From positions 124,001 through 188,000 of the forward strand of contig NW_027077396.1 of the NCBI RefSeq assembly GCF_963924675.1: a stretch of DNA of 64,000 nt, written 5' to 3'. This DNA comes from Phocoena phocoena (Eukaryota > Chordata > Mammalia > Artiodactyla > Phocoenidae). A program made the position numbers and the translations under genes. This document shows, piece by piece, positions 22,772-36,747 of the stretch (position 1 is its first letter; every line of letters begins with the position of its first letter). Under the pieces are notes generated by a model, which saw nothing but the letters and a program-made list of their open reading frames with translations, was not told the origin of the DNA and did not search any database.

Positions 22772-24518
22772 ATAGTGAGTGGATGCAGGTACGGTGATTC
22801 TACATGAACTACGTCACACAGAAAAAGAAACATCATAAGATATCACGAATACACGGAATGTAAACTTGACTACACATGAACTGAATTACAAAATAGAAAA
22901 GGGTCTCAAATTTAGAAAACCAACTAGTGCTTGCTTATGGGGAAAGGTGCCTTGGGGTGCTGCATAAAACCAGAGACTGAAATTAGCACAGATAACTTTC
23001 CATAAGCCCAATATGTAATAGACAAGACCTACTCCTTGCTCAACGAAATGGACCCAACACCACATATTCAAAGCCTAGGAATATACCTGACTAGGAAGAA
23101 TCTTAAAACCCATGGATATATATGTCTCCGTAAGAGAATCAAGGGTGTGTACAGCGGCCGAAAGGCAGCAGTGAAAATCCGATAAATCCCATTATCAAAA
23201 TAAATTTCGAAAACAAAACACAAAGACAGTGAAATAGAGAGCAATTCTTAAATAATTCACTCAGGGCATGTGATGCAACCGGGATTGACCACATCTACAC
23301 CCAGAGCTGGTTGAGACATAAGGCTGGACACTTCAGGCTGATAGCATTGGTGAGTTTAGGTGAGCAAATGCACACCCTTTGAAGTCATACTGTATGGTAC
23401 CTATTCCATGGGTCCCAACTCTTCAGGTTCAAGGGATTCTTCCTCCAGCTAAAACATGCATGTGAAACCCACAGTATGGTCCACCGTGTTATGGGGAAAT
23501 GATTTAAAATGCATCTCAGTTTTCGTATCCTGGTCCTCGGGTTCACCATTCCAGATGATTTACTAACAGTCTCCCTGCTTGGAGAGTCAGTGCCTTTAAC
23601 CTCCTGTTTGGCACAGCTTGCAATTTCTGTGCAAGATGAACAGGAATAGGGAGAACCAATGAGAGACTAGCTGTAGGTGTCTGCACGGGCAAATGTAACG
23701 CTCATTTCCCACCAGGAAGAGGAATTTACCAAAGGCTCAGCATGCCCTGCCCGAAACAGATTAGGGCCTGAAGCAATCCTGCGGTTTTGTGCCCAGCTCA
23801 CAAGAAAGCGAGTTGAAGAAAGGAGCTCAGGGGCACTGTAATTCACAAACCTGCAGAGTTATAAATGACAGCTATCCTCCAAAAATATATTGAAGTAAGC
23901 CTGCGAAGGGGACTTGAAAGCGGGGCAGAATTTCAGGAAAACGATTGCAGGGGGTAGACTGGAATTGCCCTGAAAGCATAGGAAAAGAGGCAGAACGTCG
24001 ACAATGATGCACTTGGCCAAAAAGGGCGTATGCGTTTTTTCCTGAATATATTCAGGAAAAAACGCATACGCCCTTTTTGGCCAACCAAGCAAGCCTGTAA
24101 AGGAAATCTGCACTACAATGAAGTCTCACTGCCCCCCGGGCAAGAGGGCCATCTGAAAAAAGTGTAAAATCCAGAAAGGTAGGACAGGATATGGAGAACA
24201 GGGAGCCTTGTTATGCTGATTGGCAGGATGTAAATTGCCAGCAGCCAGCCTGGAGAAGTGTATGGTGTTTCCTGAAACACATAAGAAACAAAGCAACACA
24301 GTCTATGGCACTTCCACTTATGGTCCTATAGCTTACGGAAATTAAAATCAAAAACAGACAGCCACCCCAATATTTGGGACGGCTGTGTTCACAAGAAGCT
24401 CGTCTACAGTAACAGGTAAATATCCCAGAAAGCAAAATATGGATAAAGAAGTTGTGGCACGTACGTACAATGCAATATCACTCAGCAATGAAATCTGTGT
24501 CATCAGGCCCGTAGCGGC
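22772..24518 (+). repeat. Satellite unit M14, form A
   Basis: Form A with CTACATGAAC (A at 22804), AAAGCCTAGG near 23070 and a B-like CCCAGCTCAC near 23793. Palindrome at 24013-24084, perfect. Confidence 0.92.
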
Positions 24519-26265
24519 ATAGTGAGTGGATGCAGGTACGGTGATTCTACGTGAACTACGTCACACAGAAAAAGAAACATCATAAGATATCACTAATACA
24601 CGGAATGTAAACTTGACTACACATGAACTGAATTACAAAACAGAACAGGGTCTCAAATTTAGAAAACCAACTAGTGCTTGCTTATGGGGAAAGGTGCGTT
24701 GGGGTGCTTCATAAAACCAGAGACTGAAATTAGCACAGATAACTTTCCATAAGCCCAATATGTAATAGACAAGACCTACTCCTTGCTCAACGAAATGGAC
24801 CCAACACCACATATTCAACGCCTAGGAATATACCTGACTAGGAAGAATCTTAAAACCCATGGATATATATGTCTCCGTAAGAGAATCAAGCGTGTGTACA
24901 GCGGCATAAACGCAGCAGTGAAAATCCGATAAATCCCATTATCAAAATAAATTTCAAAAAAAAATCATAAAGACAGTGAAATAGAGAGCAATTCTTAAAT
25001 AATTCACTCAGGGCATGTGATGCAACCGGGATTTAACACATCTACACCCAGAGCTGGTTGAGACATAAGGCTGGACACTTCAGGCTGATAGCATTGGTGA
25101 GTTTCGGTGAGCAAATGCAGACCCTTTGAAGTCATACTGCATGGTACCCATTCCATGGGTCCCAACTCTCCAGGTTCAAGGGATTCTTCCTCCAGCTAAA
25201 ACATGCATGGGAAACCAAGAGTATCGTCCACCATGTGATTGGGAAATGATTTAAAATGCATCTCAGTTTTCGTATCCTGGTCCTCGGGTTCACCATTCCA
25301 GATGCTTTACTAACACTCTCCCCGCTTGGAGAGTCAGTGCCTTTAACCTCCTCTTTGGCACAGCTTGCAATTTCTGTGCAAAATGAACAGGAATAGGGAG
25401 AACCAATGAGAGACTAGCTGTAGGTGTCTGCACGGGCAAATGTAACGCTCATTGCCCACCAGGAAGAGGAATTAAACAAAGGCTCAGTGTGCCCTGCTGG
25501 AAACAGATTAGGGCCTGAAGCAATCCTGCGGTTTTGTGCCCAGCTCACAAGAAAGCGAGTTGAAGAAAGGAGCTCAGGGGCACTGTAATTCACAAACCTG
25601 CAGAGTTATAAATGACAGCTTTCCTCCAAAAATATATTGAAGTAAGCCTGCGAAGGGGACTTGAAAGCGGGGCAGAATTTCAGGAAAACGATTGCAGGGG
25701 GTAGACTGGAATTGCCCTGAAAGCATAGGAAAAGAGGCAGAACGTCGACAATGATGCACTTGGCCAAAAAGGGCGTATGCGTTTTTTCCTGAATATATTC
25801 AGGAAAAAACGCATACGCCCTTTTTGGCCAACCAAGCAAGCCTGTAAATGAAATCTGCACTACAATGAAGTCTCACTGCCCCCCTGGCAAAAGGGCCATC
25901 TGAAAAAAGTGTAAAATCCAGAAAGGTAGGACAGGATATGGAGAACAGGGAGCCTTGTTATGCTGATTGGCAGGATGTAAATTGCCAGCAGCCACCCTGG
26001 AGAAGTGTATGGTGTTTCCTGAAACACGAAAGAAACAAAGCAACACAGCCTATGGCACTTCCACTTATGGTCCTATAGCTTACGGAAATTAAAATCAAAA
26101 ACAGACAGCCACCCCAATATTTGAGACGGCTGTGTTCACAAGAAGCTCGTCTACAGTATCAGGTAAATATCCCAGAAAGCAAAAAATGGATAAAGAACTT
26201 GTGGCACGTACGTACAATGCAATATCACTCAGCAATGAAATCTGTGTCATCAGGCCCATAGCGGC
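24519..26265 (+). repeat. Satellite unit M15, form B
   Basis: Form B with an A-like GCCCAATATG near 24753. Palindrome at 25760-25831, perfect. Confidence 0.93.
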
Positions 26266-28012
26266 ATAGTGAGTGGATGCAGGTACGGTGATTCTACGTG
26301 AACTACGTCACACAGAAAAAGAAACATCATAAGATATCACGAATACACGGAATGTAAACTTGACTACACATGAACTGAATTACAAAATAGAAAAGGGTCT
26401 CAAATTTAGAAAACCAACTAGTGCTTGCTTATGGGGAAAGGTGCCTTGGGGTGCTGCATAAAACCAGAGACTGAAATTAGCACAGATAACTTTCCATAAG
26501 CCCAATATGTAATAGACAAGACCTACTCCTTGCTCAACGAAATGGACCCAACACCACATATTCAACGCCTAGGAATATACCTGACTAGGAAGAATCTTAA
26601 AACCCATGGATATATATGTCTCCGTAAGAGAATCAAGGGTGTGTACAGCGGCCGAAAGGCAGCAGTGAAAATCCGATAAATCCCATTATCAAAATAAATT
26701 TCGAAAACAAAACACAAAGACAGTGAAATAGAGAGCAATTCTTAAATAATTCACTCAGGGCATGTGATGCAACCGGGATTGACCACATCTACACCCAGAG
26801 CTGGTTGAGACATAAGGCTGGACACTTCAGGCTGATAGCATTGGTGAGTTTAGGTGAGCAAATGCACACCCTTTGAAGTCATACTGTATGGTACCTATTC
26901 CATGGGTCCCAACTCTTCAGGTTCAAGGGATTCTTCCTCCAGCTAAAACATGCATGTGAAACCCACAGTATGGTCCACCGTGTTATGGGGAAATGATTTA
27001 AAATGCATCTCAGTTTTCGTATCCTGGTCCTCGGGTTCACCATTCCAGATGATTTACTAACAGTCTCCCTGCTTGGAGAGTCAGTGCCTTTAACCTCCTG
27101 TTTGGCACAGCTTGCAATTTCTGTGCAAGATGAACAGGAATAGGGAGAACCAATGAGAGACTAGCTGTAGGTGTCTGCACGGGCAAATGTAACGCTCATT
27201 TCCCACCAGGAAGAGGAATTTACCAAAGGCTCAGCATGCCCTGCCCGAAACAGATTAGGGCCTGAAGCAATCCTGCGGTTTTGTGCCCAGTTCACAAGAA
27301 AGCGAGTTGAAGAAAGGAGCTCAGGGGCACTGTAATTCACAAACCTGCAGAGTTATAAATGACAGCTATCCTCCAAAAATATATTGAAGTAAGCCTGCGA
27401 AGGGGACTTGAAAGCGGGGCAGAATTTCAGGAAAACGATTGCAGGGGGTAGACTGGAATTGCCCTGAAAGCATAGGAAAAGAGGCAGAACGTCGACAATG
27501 ATGCACTTGGCCAAAAAGGGCGTATGCGTTTTTTCCTGAATATATTCAGGAAAAAACGCATACGCCCTTTTTGGCCAACCAAGCAAGCCTGCAAAGGAAT
27601 TCTGCACTACAATGAAGTCTCACTGCCCCCCGGGCAAGAGGGCCATCTGAAAAAAGTGTAAAATCCAGAAAGGTAGGACAGGATATGGAGAACAGGGAGC
27701 CTTGTTATGCTGATTGGCAGGATGTAAATTGCCAGCAGCCAGCCTGGAGAAGTGTATGGTGTTTCCTGAAACACATAAGAAACAAAGCAACACAGTCTAT
27801 GGCACTTCCACTTATGGTCCTATAGCTTACGGAAATTAAAATCAAAAACAGACAGCCACCCCAATATTTGGGACGGCTGTGTTCACAAGAAGCTCGTCTA
27901 CAGTAACAGGTAAATATCCCAGAAAGCAAAATATGGATAAAGAAGTTGTGGCACGTACGTACAATGCAATATCACTCAGCAATGAAATCTGTGTCATCAG
28001 GCCCGTAGCGGC
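26266..28012 (+). repeat. Satellite unit M16, form A
   Basis: Form A with a private cluster CCTGCAAAGGAATTCTGC near 27589. Palindrome at 27507-27578, perfect. Confidence 0.93.
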
Positions 28013-29759
28013 ATAGTGAGTGGATGCAGGTACGGTGATTCTATGTGAACTACGTCACACAGAAAAAGAAACATCATAAGATATCACTAATACACGGAAT
28101 GTAAACTTGACTACACATGAACTGAATTACAAAACAGAACAGGGTCTCAAATTTAGAAAACCAACTAGTGCTTGCTTATGGGGAAAGGTGCGTTGGGGTG
28201 CTTCATAAAACCAGAGACTGAAATTAGCACAGATAACTTTCCATAAGCCAAATATGTAATAGACAAGACCTACTCCTTGCTCAACGAAATGGACCCAACA
28301 CCACATATTCAACGCCTAGGAATATACCTGACTAGGAAGAATCTTAAAACCCATGGATATATATGTCTCCGTAAGAGAATCAAGCGTGTGTACAGCGGCA
28401 TAAACGCAGCAGTGAAAATCCGATAAATCCCATTATCAAAATAAATTTCAAAAAAAAATCATAAAGACCGTGAAATAGAGAGCAATTCTTAAATAATTCA
28501 CTCAGGGCATGTGATGCAACCGGGATTTAACACATCTACACCCAGAGCTGGTTGAGACATAAGGCTGGACACTTCAGGCTGATAGCATTGGTGAGTTTCG
28601 GTGAGCAAATGCAGACCCTTTGAAGTCATACTGCATGGTACCCATTCCATGGGTCCCAACTCTCCAGGTTCAAGGGATTCTTCCTCCAGCTAAAACATGC
28701 ATGGGAAACCAAGAGTATCGTCCACCATGTGATTGGGAAATGATTTAAAATGCATCTCAGTTTTCGTATCCTGGTCCTCGGGTTCACCATTCCAGATGCT
28801 TTACTAACACTCTCCCCGCTTGGAGAGTCAGTGCCTTTAACCTCCTCTTTGGCACAGCTTGCAATTTCTGTGCAAAATGAACAGGAATAGGGAGAACCAA
28901 TGAGAGACTAGCTGTAGGTGTCTGCACGGGCAAATGTAACGCTCATTGCCCACCAGGAAGAGGAATTAAACAAAGGCTCAGTGTGCCCTGCTGGAAACAG
29001 ATTAGGGCCTGAAGCAATCCTGCGGTTTTGTGCCCAGCTCACAAGAAAGCGAGTTGAAGAAAGGAGCTCAGGGGCACTGTAATTCACAAACCTGCAGAGT
29101 TATAAATGACAGCTTTCCTCCAAAAATATATTGAAGTAAGCCTGCGAAGGGGACTTGAAAGCGGGGCAGAATTTCAGGAAAACGATTGCAGGGGGTAGAC
29201 TGGAATTGCCCTGAAAGCATAGGAAAAGAGGCAGAACGTCGACAATGATGCACTTGGCCAAAAAGGGCGTATGCGTTTTTTCCTGAATATATTCAGGAAA
29301 AAACGCATACGCCCTTTTTGGCCAACCAAGCAAGCCTGTAAAGGAAATCTGCACTACAATGAAGTCTCACTGCCCCCCTGGCAAAAGGGCCATCTGAAAA
29401 AAGTGTAAAATCCAGAAAGGTAGGACAGGATATGGAGAACAGGGAGCCTTGTTATGCTGATTGGCAGGATGTAAATTGCCAGCAGCCACCCTGGAGAAGT
29501 GTATGGTGTTTCCTGAAACACGAAAGAAACAAAGCAACACAGCCTATGGCACTTCCACTTATGGTCCTATAGCTTACGGAAATTAAAATCAAAAACAGAC
29601 AGCCACCCCAATATTTGAGACGGCTGTGTTCACAAGAAGCTCGTCTACAGTATCAGGTAAATATCCCAGAAAGCAAAAAATGGATAAAGAACTTGTGGCA
29701 CGTACGTACAATGCAATATCACTCAGCAATGAAATCTGTGTCATCAGGCCCATAGCGGC
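28013..29759 (+). repeat. Satellite unit M17, form B (TATGTG/ACCGTG subtype)
   Basis: Form B with T at 28044 (CTATGTGAAC) and AAGACCGTGAAA near 28465, a pair shared with M24, M26, M30 and M34. Just after the palindrome (29254-29325, perfect) it carries the A-type TGTAAAGGAAATC, then returns to B. Confidence 0.92.
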
Positions 29760-31506
29760 ATAGTGAGTGGATGCAGGTACGGTGATTCTACGTGAACTAC
29801 GTCACACAGAAAAAGAAACATCATAAGATATCACGAATACACGGAATGTAAACTTGACTACACATGAACTGAATTACAAAATAGAAAAGGGTCTCAAATT
29901 TAGAAAACCAACTAGTGCTTGCTTATGGGGAAAGGTGCCTTGGGGTGCTGCATAAAACCAGAGACTGAAATTAGCACAGATAACTTTCCATAAGCCCAAT
30001 ATGTAATAGACAAGACCTATTCCTTGCTCAACGAAATGGACCCAACACCACATATTCAACGCCTAGGAATATACCTGACTAGGAAGAATCTTAAAACCCA
30101 TGGATATATATGTCTCCGTAAGAGAATCAAGGGTGTGTACAGCGGCCAAAAGGCAGCAGTGAAAATCCGATAAATCCCATTATCAAAATAAATTTCGAAA
30201 ACAAAACACAAAGACAGTGAAATAGAGAGCAATTCTTAAATAATTCACTCAGGGCATGTGATGCAACCGGGATTGACCACATCTACACCCAGAGCTGGTT
30301 GAGACATAAGGCTGGACACTTCAGGCTGATAGCATTGGTGAGTTTCGGTGAGCAAATGCACACCCTTTGAAGTCATACTGTATGGTACCTATTCCATGGG
30401 TCCCAACTCTTCAGGTTCAAGGGATTCTTCCTCCAGCTAAAACATGCATGTGAAACCCACAGTATGGTCCACCGTGTTATGGGGAAATGATTTAAAATGC
30501 ATCTCAGTTTTCGTATCCTGGTCCTCGGGTTCACCATTCCAGATGATTTACTAACAGTCTCCCTGCTTGGAGAGTCAGTGCCTTTAACCTCCTGTTTGGC
30601 ACAGCTTGCAATTTCTGTGCAAGATGAACAGGAATAGGGAGAACCAATGAGAGACTAGCTGTAGGTGTCTGCACGGGCAAATGTAACGCTCATTTCCCAC
30701 CAGGAAGAGGAATTTACCAAAGGCTCAGCATGCCCTGCCCGAAACAGATTAGGGCCTGAAGCAATCCTGCGGTTTTGTGCCCAGTTCACAAGAAAGCGAG
30801 TTGAAGAAAGGAGCTCAGGGGCACTGTAATTCACAAACCTGCAGAGTTATAAATGACAGCTATCCTCCAAAAATATATTGAAGTAAGCCTGCGAAGGGGA
30901 CTTGAAAGCGGGGCAGAATTTCAGGAAAACGATTGCAGGGGGTAGACTGGAATTGCCCTGAAAGCATAGGAAAAGAGGCAGAACGTCGACAATGATGCAC
31001 TTGGCCAAAAAGGGCGTATGCGTTTTTTCCTGAATATATTCAGGAAAAAACGCATACGCCCTTTTAGGCCAACCAAGCAAGCCTGTAAAGGAAATCTGCA
31101 CTACAATGAAGTCTCACTGCCCCCCGGGCAAGAGGGCCATCTGAAAAAAGTGTAAAATCCAGAAAGGTAGGACAGGATATGGAGAACAGGGAGCCTTGTT
31201 ATGCTGATTGGCAGGATGTAAATTGCGAGCAGCCAGCCTGGAGAAGTGTATGGTGTTTCCTGAAACACGAAAGAAACAAAGCAACACAGCCTATGGCACT
31301 TCCACTTATGGTCCTATAGCTTACGGAAATTAAAATCAAAAACAGACAGCCACCCCAATATTTGAGATGGCTGTGTTCACAAGAAGCTCGTCTACAGTAT
31401 CAGGTAAATATCCCAGAAAGCAAAAAATGGATAAAGAACTTGTGGCACGTACGTACAATGCAATATCACTCAGCAATGAAATCTGTGTCATCAGGCCCAT
31501 AGCGGC
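29760..31506 (+). repeat. Satellite unit M18, chimeric: form A with B-type 3' end
   Basis: Form A up to GCCAGCCTGG near 31232, then B from CACGAAAG near 31267. Carries CCTATTCC near 30017, a private GCGAGCAGCC near 31225 and GAGATGGCTG near 31364. Palindrome at 31001-31072 with one mismatch. Resembles M20 in its 3' part. Confidence 0.9.
31066..31066. other. Palindrome mismatch in M18 (T to A, right arm)
   Basis: CTTTTAGGCC replaces CTTTTTGGCC, so 31066 does not pair with A31007. The same allele occurs in M20. Confidence 0.9.
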
Positions 31507-33253
31507 ATAGTGAGTGGATGCAGGTACGGTGATTCTACGTGAACTACGTCACACAGAAAAAGAAACATCATAAGATATCACGAATACACGGAATGTAAAC
31601 TTGACTACACATGAACTGAATTACAAAATAGAAAAGGGTCTCAAATTTAGAAAACCAACTAGTGCTTGCTTATGGGGAAAGGTGCCTTGGGGTGCTGCAT
31701 AAAACCAGAGACTGAAATTAGCACAGATAACTTTCCATAAGCCCAATATGTAATAGACAAGACCTACTCCTTGCTCAACGAAATGGACCCAACACCACAT
31801 ATTCAACGCCTAGGAATATACCTGACTAGGAAGAATCTTAAAACCCATGGATATATATGTCTCCGTAAGAGAATCAAGGGTGTGTACAGCGGCCGAAAGG
31901 CAGCAGTGAAAATCCGATAAATCCCATTATCAAAATAAATTTCGAAAACAAAACACAAAGACAGTGAAATAGAGAGCAATTCTTAAATAATTCACTCAGG
32001 GCATGTGATGCAACCGGGATTGACCACATCTACACCCAGAGCTGGTTGAGACATAAGGCTGGACACTTCAGGCTGATAGCATTGGTGAGTTTAGGTGAGC
32101 AAATGCACACCCTTTGAAGTCATACTGTATGGTACCTATTCCATGGGTCCCAACTCTTCAGGTTCAAGGGATTCTTCCTCCAGCTAAAACATGCATGTGA
32201 AACCCACAGTATGGTCCACCGTGTTATGGGGAAATGATTTAAAATGCATCTCAGTTTTCGTATCCTGGTCCTCGGGTTCACCATTCCAGATGATTTACTA
32301 ACAGTCTCCCTGCTTGGAGAGTCAGTGCCTTTAACCTCCTGTTTGGCACAGCTTGCAATTTCTGTGCAAGATGAACAGGAATAGGGAGAACCAATGAGAG
32401 ACTAGCTGTAGGTGTCTGCACGGGCAAATGTAACGCTCATTTCCCACCAGGAAGAGGAATTTACCAAAGGCTCAGCATGCCCTGCCCGAAACAGATTAGG
32501 GCCTGAAGCAATCCTGCGGTTTTGTGCCCAGTTCACAAGAAAGCGAGTTGAAGAAAGGAGCTCAGGGGCACTGTAATTCACAAACCTGCAGAGTTATAAA
32601 TGACAGCTATCCTCCAAAAATATATTGAAGTAAGCCTGCGAAGGGGACTTGAAAGCGGGGCAGAATTTCAGGAAAACGATTGCAGGGGGTAGACTGGAAT
32701 TGCCCTGAAAGCATAGGAAAAGAGGCAGAACGTCGACAATGATGCACTTGGCCAAAAAGGGCGTATGCGTTTTTTCCTGAATATATTCAGGAAAAAACGC
32801 ATACGCCCTTTTTGGCCAACCAAGCAAGCCTGTAAATGAAATCTGCACTACAATGAAGTCTCACTGCCCCCCGGGCAAGAGGGCCATCTGAAAAAAGTGT
32901 AAAATCCAGAAAGGTAGGACAGGATATGGAGAACAGGGAGCCTTGTTATGCTGATTGGCAGGATGTAAATTGCCAGCAGCCAGCCTGGAGAAGTGTATGG
33001 TGTTTCCTGAAACACATAAGAAACAAAGCAACACAGTCTATGGCACTTCCACTTATGGTCCTATAGCTTACGGAAATTAAAATCAAAAACAGACAGCCAC
33101 CCCAATATTTGGGACGGCTCTGTTCACAAGAAGCTCGTGTACAGTAACAGGTAAATATCCCAGAAAGCAAAATATGGATAAAGAAGTTGTGGCACGTACG
33201 TACAATGCAATATCACTCAGCAATGAAATCTGTGTCATCAGGCCCGTAGCGGC
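31507..33253 (+). repeat. Satellite unit M19, form A
   Basis: Form A following an A-type M18, so alternation is broken. A B-like TGTAAATGAAATC near 32831 follows the palindrome (32748-32819, perfect). Private GGCTCTGTTC near 33116 and CTCGTGTACAG near 33135. Confidence 0.92.
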
Positions 33254-35000
33254 ATAGTGAGTGGATGCAGGTACGGTGATTCTACGTGAACTACGTCACA
33301 CAGAAAAAGAAACATCATAAGATATCACTAATACACGGAATGTAAACTTGACTACACATGAACTGAATTAAAAAACAGAACAGGGTCTCAAATTTAAAAA
33401 ACCAACTAGTGCTTGCTTATGGGGAAAGGTGCGTTGGGGTGCTTCATAAAACCAGAGACTGAAATTAGCACAGATAACTTTCCATAAGCCCAATATGTAA
33501 TAGACAAGACCTATTCCTTGCTCAACGAAATGGACCCAACACCACATATTCAACGCCTAGGAATATACCTGACTAGGAAGAATCTTAAAACCCATGGATA
33601 TATATGTCTCCGTAAGAGAATCAAGGGTGTGTACAGCGGCCAAAAGGCAGCAGTGAAAATCCGATAAATCCCATTATCAAAATAAATTTCGAAAACAAAA
33701 CACAAAGACAGTGAAATAGAGAGCAATTCTTAAATAATTCACTCAGGGCATGTGATGCAACCGGGATTGACCACATCTACACCCAGAGCTGGTTGAGACA
33801 TAAGGCTGGACACTTCAGGCTGATAGCATTGGTGAGTTTCGGTGAGCAAATGCACACCCTTTGAAGTCATACTGTATGGTACCTATTCCATGGGTCCCAA
33901 CTCTTCAGGTTCAAGGGATTCTTCCTCCAGCTAAAACATGCATGTGAAACCCACAGTATGGTCCACCGTGTTATGGGGAAATGATTTAAAATGCATCTCA
34001 GTTTTCGTATCCTGGTCCTCGGGTTCACCATTCCAGATGATTTACTAACAGTCTCCCTGCTTGGAGAGTCAGTGCCTATAACCTCCTGTTTGGCACAGCT
34101 TGCAATTTCTGTGCAAGATGAACAGGAATAGGGAGAACCAATGAGAGACTAGCTGTAGGTGTCTGCACGGGCAAATGTAACGCTCATTTCCCACCAGGAA
34201 GAGGAATTTACCAAAGGCTCAGCATGCCCTGCCCGAAACAGATTAGGGCCTGAAGCAATTCTGCGGTTTTGTGCCCAGTTCACAAGAAAGCGAGTTGAAG
34301 AAAGGAGCTCAGGGGCACTGTAATTCACAAACCTGCAGAGTTATAAATGACAGCTATCCTCCAAAAATATATTGAAGTAAGCCTGCGAAGGGGACTTGAA
34401 AGCGGGGCAGAATTTCAGGAAAACGATTGCAGGGGGTAGACTGGAATTGCCCTGAAAGCATAGGAAAAGAGGCAGAACGTCGACAATGATGCACTTGGCC
34501 AAAAAGGGCGTATGCGTTTTTTCCTGAATATATTCAGGAAAAAACGCATACGCCCTTTTAGGCCAACCAAGCAAGCCTGTAAAGGAAATCTGCACTACAA
34601 TGAAGTCTCACTGCCCCCCGGGCAAGAGGGCCATCTGAAAAAAGTGTAAAATCCAGAAAGGTAGGACAGGATATGGAGAACAGGGAGCCTTGTTATGCTG
34701 ATTGGCAGGATGTAAATTGCCAGCAGCCAGCCTGGAGAAGTGTATGGTGTTTCCTGAAACACGAAAGAAACAAAGCAACACAGCCTATGGCACTTCCACT
34801 TATGGTCCTATAGCTTACGGAAATTAAAATCAAAAACAGACAGCCACCCCAATATTTGAGATGGCTGTGTGCACAAGAAGCTCGTCTACAGTATCAGGTA
34901 AATATCCCAGAAAGCAAAAAATGGATAAAGAACTTGTGGCACGTACGTACAATGCAATATCACTCAGCAATGAAATCTGTGTCATCAGGCCCATAGCGGC
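33254..35000 (+). repeat. Satellite unit M20, mosaic B / A / b
   Basis: Begins as B (CTAATACACGG, GTGCGTTGGGG, GCTTCATAA), becomes A by GCCCAATATG near 33487, and ends with B-type markers from CACGAAAG near 34761. Private AATTAAAAAACAG near 33365, GTGCCTATAACC near 34073 and TGTGTGCAC near 34865. Palindrome at 34495-34566 with one mismatch. Confidence 0.9.
34560..34560. other. Palindrome mismatch in M20 (T to A, right arm)
   Basis: Same CTTTTAGGCC allele as in M18, two units away. Confidence 0.9.
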
Positions 35001-36747
35001 ATAGTGAGTGGATGCAGGTACGGTGATTCTACGTGAACTACGTCACACAGAAAAAGAAACATCATAAGATATCACGAATACACGGAATGTAAACTTGACT
35101 ACACATGAACTGAATTACAAAATAGAAAAGGGTCTCAAATTTAGAAAACCAACTAGTGCTTGCTTATGGGGAAAGGTGCCTTGGGGTGCTGCATAAAACC
35201 AGAGACTGAAATTAGCACAGATAACTTTCCATAAGCCCAATATGTAATAGACAAGACCTACTCCTTGCTCAACGAAATGGACCCAACACCACATATTCAA
35301 CGCCTAGGAATATACCTGACTAGGAAGAATCTTAAAACCCATGGATATATATGTCTCCGTAAGAGAATCAAGGGTGTGTACAGCGGCCGAAAGGCAGCAG
35401 TGAAAATCCGATAAATCCCATTATCAAAATAAATTTCGAAAACAAAACACAAAGACAGTGAAATAGAGAGCAATTCTTAAATAATTCACTCAGGGCATGT
35501 GATGCAACCGGGATTGACCACATCTACACCCAGAGCTGGTTGAGACATAAGGCTGGACACTTCAGGCTGATAGCATTGGTGAGTTTAGGTGAGCAAATGC
35601 ACACCCTTTGAAGTCATACTGTATGGTACCTATTCCATGGGTCCCAACTCTTCAGGTTCAAGGGATTCTTCCTCCAGCTAAAACATGCATGTGAAACCCA
35701 CAGTATGGTCCACCGTGTTATGGGGAAATGATTTAAAATGCATCTCAGTTTTCGTATCCTGGTCCTCGGGTTCACCATTCCAGATGATTTACTAACAGTC
35801 TCCCTGCTTGGAGAGTCAGTGCCTTTAACCTCCTGTTTGGCACAGCTTGCAATTTCTGTGCAAGATGAACAGGAATAGGGAGAACCAATGAGAGACTAGC
35901 TGTAGGTGTCTGCACGGGCAAATGTAACGCTCATTTCCCACCAGGAAGAGGAATTTACCAAAGGCTCAGCATGCCCTGCCCGAAACAGATTAGGGCCTGA
36001 AGCAATCCTGCGGTTTTGTGCCCAGTTCACAAGAAAGCGAGTTGAAGAAAGGAGCTCAGGGGCACTGTAATTCACAAACCTGCAGAGTTATAAATGACAG
36101 CTATCCTCCAAAAATATATTGAAGTAAGCCTGCGAAGGGGACTTGAAAGCGGGGCAGAATTTCAGGAAAACGATTGCAGGGGGTAGACTGGAATTGCCCT
36201 GAAAGCATAGGAAAAGAGGCAGAACGTCGACAATGATGCACTTGGCCAAAAAGGGCGTATGCGTTTTTTCCTGAATATATTCAGGAAAAAACGCATACGC
36301 CCTTTTTGGCCAACCAAGCAAGCCTGTAAAGGAAATCTGCACTACAATGAAGTCTCACTGCCCCCCGGGCAAGAGGGCCATCTGAAAAAAGTGTAAAATC
36401 CAGAAAGGTAGGACAGGATATGGAGAACAGGGAGCCTTGTTATGCTGATTGGCAGGATGTAAATTGCCAGCAGCCAGCCTGGAGAAGTGTATGGTGTTTC
36501 CTGAAACACATAAGAAACAAAGCAACACAGTCTATGGCACTTCCACTTATGGTCCTATAGCTTACGGAAATTAAAATCAAAAACAGACAGCCACCCCAAT
36601 ATTTGGGACGGCTGTTTTCACAAGAAGCTCGTCTACAGTAACAGGTAAATATCCCAGAAAGCAAAATATGGATAAAGAAGTTGTGGCACGTACGTTCAAT
36701 GCAATATCACTCAGCAATGAAATCTGTGTCATCAGGCCCGTAGCGGC
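35001..36747 (+). repeat. Satellite unit M21, form A
   Basis: Form A with private GGCTGTTTTCAC near 36610 and ACGTTCAATGC near 36691. Palindrome at 36242-36313, perfect. Confidence 0.93.
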
